From: Bradyrhizobium algeriense
GTDB taxonomy: Bacteria > Pseudomonadota > Alphaproteobacteria > Rhizobiales > Xanthobacteraceae
Assembly: GCF_003062295.1 (NCBI RefSeq)
Contig: NZ_PYCN01000008.1
Location: 186,001 to 250,000 of the forward strand
DNA: 64,000 nucleotides
Reading direction: 5' to 3'
A program made the translations under genes and the position numbers. Numbering within the stretch: position 1 is the first letter of the stretch; the number at the start of each line of letters is the position of its first letter. Shown here in pieces: positions 8,815-14,467 of this stretch. The notes beneath the pieces are model-generated. The model did not search any database. It was not told where the DNA came from and saw nothing but the letters and a program-made list of their open reading frames with translations.

Positions 8815-8844
8815 GGGACAGAAGTCCGCCCGCCGTGCTATAAT
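8815..8844 (+). promoter_or_regulatory. sigma70-type promoter of cysE
   Basis: TATAAT at 8839-8844 is a perfect -10 box. GGGACA at 8815-8820 matches four of six -35 positions with an 18-base spacer. The cysE start is 34 bases downstream of the -10. Confidence 0.6.
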
Positions 8845-8877
8845 AGCAACCAAACCAGTGAATTTGCGAGAGCAATC

Positions 8878-9705
8878 ATGGCAGTGCATCAGGTCAATCC
8901 GCAATCATCGAAGCTCGCCGCGCTCGATCCGATCTGGGATCGCGTCCGGGGCGAGGCGGAGGACATCGTCCGCCGCGAGCCCGAACTGGCGTCCTTCATC
9001 TATTCGACCGTGCTGCATCACGAGCGCCTGGAAGATTCGGTGGTGCATCGCCTCGCCGAGCGGCTCGATCATTCGGCGCTGTCGGGCGACTTGATCCGCC
9101 AGACCTTTGACGAGGCGCTGCGCGACGAACCCGATATCGGCAACGCGTTCCGCGCCGACCTGGTCGCAGTCTACGACCGCGATCCCGCAACCTCGCGCTT
9201 CATCGATCCGTTGCTCTACTTCAAGGGTTTTCACGCGCTGCAGACACACAGGCTGGCGCACTGGCTCTATCAAAAGGGCCGCAAGGATTTCGCCTACTAT
9301 CTGCAGAGCCGCTCGTCGGCGGTGTTTCAGACCGACATCAACCCCGCCGCAAGAATCGGCCGCGGTATTTTCCTCGATCACGCGACCGGCTTCGTCTGCG
9401 GCGAGACTGCCGTGATCGACGACGACGTTTCGATCCTGCACGGCGTCACGCTCGGCGGTACCGGCAAGGAGAACGAGGACCGTCATCCGAAGATCAGGCG
9501 CGGCGTGCTGATCGGGGCGGGCGCGAAGATTCTCGGAAATATCGAGATCGGTCATTGCGCGCGCATCGCCGCGGGCTCGGTGGTGGTCAAGCCGGTGCCA
9601 CACAACGTCACGGTGGCCGGTGTCCCCGCCAAGATCGTCGGCGAGGCCGGCTGTGCGGAGCCGTCGCGCACCATGGATCAGATGCTCGGCGCGATCGGGC
9701 TTTGA
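8878..9705 (+). CDS. cysE: serine O-acetyltransferase
   Basis: Transfers acetyl from acetyl-CoA to L-serine, the first step of cysteine synthesis. The 275-residue protein has the N-terminal helical SATase domain (to about residue 140) and then the left-handed parallel beta-helix of hexapeptide repeats with DHATGFVCGETA, HGVTLGGTG and the loop GKENEDRHPKI, all diagnostic of CysE. The C-terminal tail that usually mediates cysteine synthase binding and cysteine feedback is present but does not end in Ile. A strong promoter lies directly upstream, and the gene appears monocistronic apart from the following DUF3126 gene 107 bases away. Confidence 0.96.
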   Translation: MAVHQVNPQSSKLAALDPIWDRVRGEAEDIVRREPELASFIYSTVLHHERLEDSVVHRLAERLDHSALSGDLIRQTFDEALRDEPDIGNAFRADLVAVYDRDPATSRFIDPLLYFKGFHALQTHRLAHWLYQKGRKDFAYYLQSRSSAVFQTDINPAARIGRGIFLDHATGFVCGETAVIDDDVSILHGVTLGGTGKENEDRHPKIRRGVLIGAGAKILGNIEIGHCARIAAGSVVVKPVPHNVTVAGVPAKIVGEAGCAEPSRTMDQMLGAIGL

Positions 9706-9812
9706 TTTTCCACACTTTCTCGCAGCCGTATTTGTGAAGTTACGGCTGGTAGTCTGCGCCGTCTCGTCCTAAAAACCTCCCGGAAATTCAAAGAATCCGA
9801 TTGGAGACCGCC

Positions 9813-10031
9813 GTGGACGTTCAGGAAGTCAGGAAGCTCGACGCCTATCTCAAGCGCGTATTCGGCAATCCCAAGATCCGCGTCGTGCCGCGGCCGAAAA
9901 AGGACGACTCTGCCGAAGTCTATATCGGCGAGGAGTTCATCGGCGTGCTGTTCGTCGATGACGAGGACGATGATCGCTCGTTCCAGTTTCAGATGGCGAT
10001 CCTCGAGGAAGATCTGGCCGACGTCGGATAG
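9813..10031 (+). CDS. DUF3126 family protein
   Basis: Small acidic 72-residue protein. The sequence VRKLDAYLKRVFGNPKIRVV followed by an acidic DDEDDDRSFQFQMAILEEDL tail is characteristic of DUF3126, found widely next to cysE in Alphaproteobacteria. I prefer the GTG at 9813, because GGAG lies 7 bases upstream; a TTG at 9801 is in frame but would overlap that site. Cytoplasmic; function unknown. Its position after cysE suggests a conserved neighbourhood. Confidence 0.85.
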   Translation: MDVQEVRKLDAYLKRVFGNPKIRVVPRPKKDDSAEVYIGEEFIGVLFVDDEDDDRSFQFQMAILEEDLADVG

Positions 10032-10052
10032 AGCGCGCATTCGCGCCTCAAC

Positions 10053-10141
10053 GTGGGCAAAGCGTAGCGTGCCCACCATTTCGAAGCGCGATCGGTGATA
10101 GATGGTGGGCACGTCGCTAACGCTCCTTTGCCCACCCTACG
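10053..10141. repeat. dispersed inverted repeat (GTGGGCAAAG / CTTTGCCCAC family)
   Basis: About 89 bases with outer arms GTGGGCAAAG and CTTTGCCCAC and inner arms GTGCCCACCAT / ATGGTGGGCAC. A second element with the same organisation occurs at 59230-59362. Non-coding, between a plus-strand and a minus-strand gene. Confidence 0.65.
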
Positions 10142-10150
10142 AGTCCGCGG

Positions 10151-10918
10151 CTAGCCCTTCGGTCCCTGCATCTGCGCCGTCAGCCGCTCCATCGCATTTG
10201 CAACGTCGCGCCATTGCGGCAGCCAGCTGCGCGGAAAGCGGAACGTCAGATCGGCGCCGTCGACGCGGCGCTCGCTCAGGCACATGCCGGGCGTCTGGCC
10301 GTCGCGCGAGCAGCGCGCATTGAGGCTCGGCGTAGCGGCGGAGAACAGGTCCTCATTGGCGTAAGGCGAGCCGTCGCGAAAAGTGCGCATCGTCAATCCG
10401 TCTTCCACCAGCGTGGAAGCCTGCTCGAGATAGCGCGGATAGATCGTGCGGACCCGCGCGTCCGGCGCCAGCGTATCGTGGTGGGCCGATATCGACAGGA
10501 AGATCCGGTCGATCGGCTGTACCTTTTCTTCGATCGTATCGGCGCTGACGTGCTTCGGCGCATCCGGCGGTTCCAGCGACGGGAAGACGAAACTGAGATC
10601 GACCCGCTCCTGCGGCCCGGAGTGGCGCTGGATCTTCCGGCGGATCGCCGCTGTCGGCACGTTGAAGAGCGTGGCGCCGACGCTGACCGGCAACCGACCG
10701 GGGGCGCTGGCAGGGCGCGCCACCCAGGTCGGCCACAGCAAATAGGCGACCAGCGCAACGGCGCTCGCAGCAATGGTTACCGCGACCATGATCAGGATCA
10801 TGTGCGAGCGCGGGTCCCTGCGGGTGTCGCGGGCAATGTGCTGGGCCGTCGAAAGCAAGGTCATGAACGAAGCATAGGTCGAGGAAGAGCCAGGCGAATC
10901 ATCCCGCGAATATGCCAT
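10151..10918 (-). CDS. single-pass membrane protein of unknown function, 255 aa
   Basis: Start chosen at the ATG at 10918, with GAGGAAA upstream; the frame opens back to 11152 over the promoter region. One transmembrane helix lies at about residues 40-60 (MILIMVAVTIAASAVALVAY), leaving a short basic cytoplasmic N-terminus and a periplasmic C-terminal domain of about 190 residues with two Cys (CSRDGQTPGMC). No domain recognised. It is divergent from the next gene, and a CtrA-type box lies between the two starts. Confidence 0.7.
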   Translation of the reverse strand: MAYSRDDSPGSSSTYASFMTLLSTAQHIARDTRRDPRSHMILIMVAVTIAASAVALVAYLLWPTWVARPASAPGRLPVSVGATLFNVPTAAIRRKIQRHSGPQERVDLSFVFPSLEPPDAPKHVSADTIEEKVQPIDRIFLSISAHHDTLAPDARVRTIYPRYLEQASTLVEDGLTMRTFRDGSPYANEDLFSAATPSLNARCSRDGQTPGMCLSERRVDGADLTFRFPRSWLPQWRDVANAMERLTAQMQGPKG

Positions 10919-10998
10919 GGAGCGAGTGATTTCCTCATGATTTCGCGGGAGTCCGGCCCCCGACAGCCATGCGCAAACGAGGTCCCTGCGGTTCGTTG

Positions 10999-11013
10999 TT
11001 AACCTTTCCTTAA
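10999..11013. promoter_or_regulatory. candidate CtrA-binding site
   Basis: TTAACCTTTCCTTAA is a perfect TTAA-N7-TTAA box, the consensus of the cell-cycle regulator CtrA in Alphaproteobacteria. It lies between divergent starts at 10918 and 11085, so it could act on either gene. Binding is inferred from the motif only. Confidence 0.5.
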
Positions 11014-11084
11014 GGATGCTGTGGCGGCCGCCGCCCAATTTTGCGAAAGCAGGGCGCGGTTTTCGAGTAGGGGAAGTTGCCACC

Positions 11085-11414
11085 ATGTCGCCCGATGCGT
11101 TGAATTCCCTGTTCTCCCTTTTCATCGGCTTCGCGTTCGCGGGCGCGCTCACCAGCGGCTATCAGGCGATGGCGGCGCGGCCGGCGGGATTCGGGCTGCT
11201 TGGCGAAGGCGTGGCGCCGAAGACCTTTGCGGCCGTGCCGTTTCTGGTTTTCGCCGCACCCTTCATCATCATGCGCAACACGTTGCGCGGTGCGAAGATC
11301 GAGCGCCGCCGCTTCGAATTCGTGATGATGGCGACCGTGCTTTCAGGCTTCTGGAGCTTGATGTCCGGCACGTTTTTCCTGATGACGCTGCGTGCCACCG
11401 GCGTGCTGGCCTGA
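11085..11414 (+). CDS. conserved small membrane protein, 109 aa
   Basis: Start at the ATG at 11085, preceded by GGGAAG. The product has three hydrophobic stretches (about residues 8-30, 48-65, 83-105) around a short basic loop NTLRGAKIERRRFE, a typical three-helix inner-membrane protein. No functional motif is visible and I do not recognise a named family. Divergent from the single-pass membrane protein at 10918, with a CtrA-type box shared between them. Confidence 0.72.
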   Translation: MSPDALNSLFSLFIGFAFAGALTSGYQAMAARPAGFGLLGEGVAPKTFAAVPFLVFAAPFIIMRNTLRGAKIERRRFEFVMMATVLSGFWSLMSGTFFLMTLRATGVLA

Positions 11415-11468
11415 GGCTTCAGGCCCGCTCGCTTGATCCCGCGCCAGCGGCTGTGCCAAGGTCTCCGC

Positions 11469-11577
11469 TAGAGCCATTTCCGTTCTGATTGAATCAGAAC
11501 GGAGCTCTAGCCTTTTGTTTTGACGCGTTTTCTTCACGCGAACCGGGAGCCACTTCGCTCGAAAACGCTCTGACGGA
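11469..11577. repeat. palindromic dispersed repeat upstream of the carbonic anhydrase gene
   Basis: A perfect 11-bp inverted repeat (CCGTTCTGATT, one G, AATCAGAACGG) spans 11480-11502. It is followed by GACGCGTTTTCTTCACGCG and CTCGAAAACGCTCTG. This composite has the look of a rhizobial intergenic repeat; a weaker related stretch lies at about 2940-2975. Confidence 0.55.
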
Positions 11578-11589
11578 GACCTTTTTGCT

Positions 11590-12120
11590 ATGGCGATCTA
11601 CGAACTCGACGGACAGGGGCCTGAACTCCCTGGAGACGGAAACTATTTCATCGCAGATACCGCCGTCGTGATCGGCAAGGTGCGCCTTCTGAATTCGGCC
11701 AGCGTGTGGTTCGGCGCGGTGCTGCGCGGCGACAATGAGTGGATCGAGATCGGCGAAGGCTCCAACGTGCAGGACAATTCCACCTGCCACACCGACCGCG
11801 GCTTTCCACTGACGATCGGCAAGAACTGCACCGTCGGCCACAATGTCATCCTGCACGGCTGCACGCTCGAGGACGACGCGCTGGTCGGGATGGGCTCGAT
11901 CGTGATGAACGGCGCTCGCATCCGTCGCGGCAGCATTGTCGGCGCGGGATCGGTCATCACCGAAGGCAAGGAATATCCCGAATATTCCCTGATCATCGGC
12001 TCGCCCGCGCGCGTGGTCCGCACGTTGACGCCGGAGCAGGTGACGGCGATGGGAAGTGCTGCGAAATTCTACGCGCTCAACGGTCCGCGCTTCAAAAACG
12101 GATTGAAGAAAATCGGCTGA
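11590..12120 (+). CDS. gamma-class carbonic anhydrase family protein
   Basis: 176 residues forming a left-handed beta-helix of hexapeptide repeats ([54 protein letters not shown]). The zinc-ligand histidines expected for gamma-CA homologues are present: H in NSTCHTD, and the pair in VGHNVILHG. This subgroup (YrdA/PaaY/CaiE type) may hydrate CO2 or have an uncharacterised acyl-related function. It is a standalone gene with a palindromic repeat upstream. Confidence 0.85.
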   Translation: MAIYELDGQGPELPGDGNYFIADTAVVIGKVRLLNSASVWFGAVLRGDNEWIEIGEGSNVQDNSTCHTDRGFPLTIGKNCTVGHNVILHGCTLEDDALVGMGSIVMNGARIRRGSIVGAGSVITEGKEYPEYSLIIGSPARVVRTLTPEQVTAMGSAAKFYALNGPRFKNGLKKIG

Positions 12121-12142
12121 CGACGCCGGCCTGCTTTCCGGT

Positions 12143-12310
12143 TCAGGTGCCTTCGCCTTCCTTTGCCGCGCGGGCGCCGGCGACTTTTTCATGGCCGGCG
12201 GCCCAGAGCGCATGCTCGTCGCTGCCATCCTGATACGGATTGGCTTCCGCCGGGAGTTTCTGGCGTGCGGCGTTCTGGCCTTGCTCGAAAGGGTCCGGGT
12301 CGGAATTCAT
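12143..12310 (-). CDS. ribosome modulation factor-like small protein (Rmf/CrpP fold), 55 aa
   Basis: Starts with an ATG whose last bases form an ATGA overlap with the stop of the upstream gene, so translation is coupled. The sequence has the RMF pattern: EQGQNAARQ, then NPYQDGSDEHALWAAGHEKV. This matches G-x3-A ... NPY ... W-x2-G in E. coli RMF, which binds 30S ribosomes and promotes 100S dimers in stationary phase. It lacks the basic N-terminus of E. coli RMF and is acidic, so direct ribosome hibernation is an inference; a CrpP-like role is an alternative. Confidence 0.6.
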   Translation of the reverse strand: MNSDPDPFEQGQNAARQKLPAEANPYQDGSDEHALWAAGHEKVAGARAAKEGEGT

Positions 12311-12534
12311 GATGGCGCCTTTCCGGTTTTCGATCTTGTCGTCTTCGGCGTCGCGTCCTTGGAAAGCCTCGCACTCTTTCGTAGCGCATCCTTGAGATCG
12401 ATGGGAATGCCGTGCTTCTTGAGCAGGTCGGCAAAGGCTTCGTCGGCCAGTTCCTGAAACGTCCCCATTCGATCGCGTGCAAGCTGGGTGAGCTTGTCGA
12501 GCGTGTCGTCGTCGAAGGCGATCAATTTGCGCAA
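12307..12534 (-). CDS. small hypothetical protein, possible ribbon-helix-helix type
   Basis: 75 residues: MRKLIAFDDDTLDKLTQLAR followed by a helical segment with FQELADEAFADLLKKHG and a basic Ser/Thr/Lys tail. The short N-terminal strand followed by two helices is compatible with a ribbon-helix-helix DNA-binding fold, as in small antitoxin-like proteins, but no close family is recognised. Its stop overlaps the start of the RMF-like gene by four bases, indicating a two-gene operon. No toxin is evident. Confidence 0.65.
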   Translation of the reverse strand: MRKLIAFDDDTLDKLTQLARDRMGTFQELADEAFADLLKKHGIPIDLKDALRKSARLSKDATPKTTRSKTGKAPS

Positions 12535-12645
12535 GCGTGACCACTCCGGGCATCGAGCGGATGTGAATGAATGATCGGGCGGCGGAATCGTTCCGGCAGG
12601 AACAAGGGCCGGGGGCCGTCGTTGCTCCGAAAAAGGAGATTTCCG

Positions 12646-13092
12646 ATGAAGCTGGTATCTGCAGCCGCCTCAGTTGCGGTAATCACAATCCTGATATCCC
12701 CGCTGGCTTCGTTTGCCCAGAGCACAGGCGGATCCGCGGGCGGATCGTCCGCCGGGAGCAGCAGCGGTAGCGCCGCCGGCTCGCCGAGCGCGGGCTCTGC
12801 CGGTGCCGGTTCGCAAGGCATCAGCGGCGTTCCTCCCGGGCCCGCCGCACCCGGAGGCCTTAACAATGCCGGTGAAGATCCAAGCGGCGCGGCGAACACG
12901 TCCAGGCGCGCGTCTCCACCTCCGCCTGGGACCAACACCGCCGGCACGGCGCAGTCGTCTGGCGGCGGCGCCAACACTGGCAGCGGCGTAACCACGGGAT
13001 CGGGAAGATCGGAAAAGGACGTCGACACCGCAATCTCCGAAGAGAACAAGATGATCGATCGCAAGGTGAAGAGCATTTGTCGCGGCTGCTGA
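12646..13092 (+). CDS. secreted Gly/Ser/Ala-rich protein, 148 aa
   Basis: Start at the ATG at 12646, with a strong AAAAGGAG site. A Sec signal peptide with cleavage after SFA near residue 24 is clear. The mature chain is a low-complexity GGSSAGSSSGSAAG-type region with Pro-rich patches, ending in a short charged segment (EKDVDTAISEENKMIDRKVKSICRGC) with two Cys. Probably disordered and periplasmic or extracellular. Function unknown; proximity to a second Gly-rich secreted protein and a TPS exoprotein suggests a surface role. Confidence 0.8.
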   Translation: MKLVSAAASVAVITILISPLASFAQSTGGSAGGSSAGSSSGSAAGSPSAGSAGAGSQGISGVPPGPAAPGGLNNAGEDPSGAANTSRRASPPPPGTNTAGTAQSSGGGANTGSGVTTGSGRSEKDVDTAISEENKMIDRKVKSICRGC

Positions 13093-13120
13093 TCTTCCGG
13101 AGCGCGGGTCGCGCAGATGT

Positions 13121-13234
13121 GAGCAAAATTGCCCAGCCGTCTCAGAGAACCCGTCCTAAGGTTGGTGCGGGATCTGTGAGGATCCGACGCCGAGAGCGTT
13201 GAGCCTTCGAACTCAAGATCACGGAGGATGTGTC
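13121..13234 (+). promoter_or_regulatory. leader segment, copy 1 of a duplicated upstream region
   Basis: About 110 bases upstream of the Gly-rich gene, with recognisable similarity to 13893-14004. Shared blocks include GAGCAAAAT, GAGAACnCGT, CGGGATCTG, GAGGATCCGACG and AGATCAC. In this copy it ends with GGAGGATG, which is the ribosome site of the gene at 13235. Confidence 0.6.
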
Positions 13235-13867
13235 ATGTTGCGCAAAATGATGGTCGCCTTTTTCGTGACCGCCTCAGTCGCCATGCTGGCCCCGGATACA
13301 GCTTCGGCCCGTTTTGGTGGCGGTGGCGGTGGCGGTGGCGGTTTCCGTGGCGGCGGGATGGGAATGGGTGGCGGCGGTTTCCGCGGCGGCGGGATGGGAA
13401 TGGGTGGCGGCGGTTTCCGCGGCGGCGCGATCGGAATCGGTGGCGGCGGCTTCCGCGGTGGCGGGGTCGGAATAGGTGGCGCGGGCTTCCGCGGTGGCGG
13501 GATTGGAGTGGGCGGAGCTGGCTTCCGCACTGCCGCGATCGGAGGACCTGGCTTCCGTGCTGCCGCGATTGGCGGCGGTTTCCGTTCGGCCGCTTTGCCA
13601 GCAGCCGGATTTCGCGGCGGCGACTTCGCCGTCAACCGCTTCCGCGGCGGCTTCCATCCCGGATTCCGGCATCGCAGATTTCCGGTGGTAGCGGTCGGCC
13701 TTGGCCTGGGCTACGGGCTCTACGGACCCTACGGCTACTACAACGACTATGATTACGGCTACTATGACGATTCCTATTATTACGGCGATAACGGCTGCTA
13801 CATCGTTCGCCGGAGTGTGCTTACTCCATATGGCTGGCGCATTCGGCCCGTTCAGGTATGCGGCTGA
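13235..13867 (+). CDS. secreted glycine-rich repeat protein, 210 aa
   Basis: The ATG at 13235 follows GGAGGA. The signal peptide (FFVTASVAMLAPDTASA) is followed by tandem 12-residue repeats of the form GFRGGGMGMGGG (about residues 30-125). A Tyr/Gly/Asp-rich segment (YGPYGYYNDYDYGYYDD) comes next, and the C-terminus has two Cys (CYIVRRSVLTPYGWRIRPVQVC). This Cys-flanked C-terminal block recurs in small secreted rhizobial proteins. Probably extracellular or cell-wall associated. The repeats and Tyr-rich tail suggest an aggregating or matrix protein; this is inference. Confidence 0.82.
   Translation: MLRKMMVAFFVTASVAMLAPDTASARFGGGGGGGGGFRGGGMGMGGGGFRGGGMGMGGGGFRGGAIGIGGGGFRGGGVGIGGAGFRGGGIGVGGAGFRTAAIGGPGFRAAAIGGGFRSAALPAAGFRGGDFAVNRFRGGFHPGFRHRRFPVVAVGLGLGYGLYGPYGYYNDYDYGYYDDSYYYGDNGCYIVRRSVLTPYGWRIRPVQVCG
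13340..13580 (+). repeat. 36-bp tandem repeats within the glycine-rich gene
   Basis: Units begin at 13340 and 13376 and continue at 36-base spacing with growing divergence, each encoding GFRGGG-x-G-x-GGG. The first two units are nearly identical, which suggests recent slippage or unequal exchange. Confidence 0.8.
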
Positions 13868-13892
13868 CCTGGGACGTCCGGTCGCATGACGG

Positions 13893-14004
13893 GAGCAAAA
13901 TAGGCAAAGTCAACTCCGAGAACTCGTTCTAGACTTTACCCGGGATCTGCGAGGATCCGACGCCCGAAAGCGTCGAGCACTTCGAGGGCGAGATCACAGC
14001 GGCA
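13893..14004 (+). promoter_or_regulatory. leader segment, copy 2 of a duplicated upstream region
   Basis: Homologous to the leader of the Gly-rich gene (13121-13234), roughly 75-80% identical over its last 65 bases. The ribosome site is degraded (AGCGGCATG instead of GGAGGATG) and the ATG that follows opens a frame without convincing coding character (14004-14357). It may be the remains of a duplicated gene, or a promoter now used by the downstream small gene. Confidence 0.55.
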
Positions 14005-14097
14005 TGAATAGCGCGACCTCGGTGTTTTCATCACCGAGGCCGTGGTTTTTATTCCGTTTGCTGATGCGCCGTTTGCATCTGATCAGGGATGTTGAAC

Positions 14098-14250
14098 ATG
14101 CTCACAGCCCCGGCAATGACGTTGCTATTTCTGATTATCGTGATTTGTCTGGGTGCGGCCTTCGTCTGGATGTTCTGGGAAATCGAGCAGAGAATGTCCA
14201 GGCCGCATCGGGTGCCCAAGCCATACCGCAAGAGCGATCACGTCGGATAG
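14098..14250 (+). CDS. small single-pass membrane protein, 50 aa
   Basis: Reading frame from the ATG at 14098 (AGGGA 8 bases upstream) to TAG at 14250; another ATG at 14089 is in frame. One hydrophobic helix (MTLLFLIIVICLGAAFVWMFW) is followed by a basic tail (RMSRPHRVPKPYRKSDHVG), giving an N-out/C-in topology by the positive-inside rule. It lies 217 bases upstream of tpsA on the same strand. Function unknown. The clean helix-plus-basic-tail pattern argues for a real gene. Confidence 0.5.
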   Translation: MLTAPAMTLLFLIIVICLGAAFVWMFWEIEQRMSRPHRVPKPYRKSDHVG

Positions 14251-14323
14251 GCGGTCGCGACAGCGTCGTGCGCTATCGCGTACTGCGCGCGATGCTTGGC
14301 GTTTGCCGTCACCTGCCATCATT

Positions 14324-14345
14324 CGCAATTTTCCGAAAAATTGCG
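14324..14345. promoter_or_regulatory. 9-bp inverted repeat upstream of tpsA
   Basis: CGCAATTTT and AAAATTGCG flank a four-base loop CCGA. It is AT-rich and lies 122 bases before the tpsA start, so it could be an operator. No T-run follows, so a terminator for the small upstream gene is less likely. Confidence 0.4.
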
Positions 14346-14451
14346 ACTATTAGTTGATGCATCCTTAGATGATCGCATGGAACTTTGCCGCCCGCGCATC
14401 GAACCTTCGCATGTCTGGCAAAGAATTTGTGGAGGCGGGAAACTTGTAGTG

Positions 14452-14467
14452 CCGCGACCTGTCGCGG
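14452..14467 (+). promoter_or_regulatory. hairpin between Shine-Dalgarno and start codon of tpsA
   Basis: CCGCGACCTGTCGCGG is a 7-bp perfect stem with a two-base loop that directly abuts the tpsA ATG at 14468. The only good ribosome site, GGAGG at 14431-14435, is 32 bases before the ATG. Folding this hairpin would halve the distance. Confidence 0.4.

Noticed and set aside
12143-12534. Toxin-antitoxin pair
   Set aside because: The first protein could be antitoxin-like, but the second resembles RMF and shows no toxin fold, so a toxin-antitoxin call is not supported.
13340-13580. Regular repeats as a CRISPR array
   Set aside because: Units are contiguous and in frame with a coding sequence, with no spacers and no cas genes nearby.
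13219-13635. Proline-rich frame antisense to the glycine-rich gene
   Set aside because: GGC repeats read backwards give Pro; there is no ribosome site, and the sense gene has a signal peptide and good start.
14004-14357. 117-residue frame after the second leader copy
   Set aside because: Start context is poor (AGCGGCATG), composition is non-protein-like, and a better small membrane frame lies inside it in another phase.
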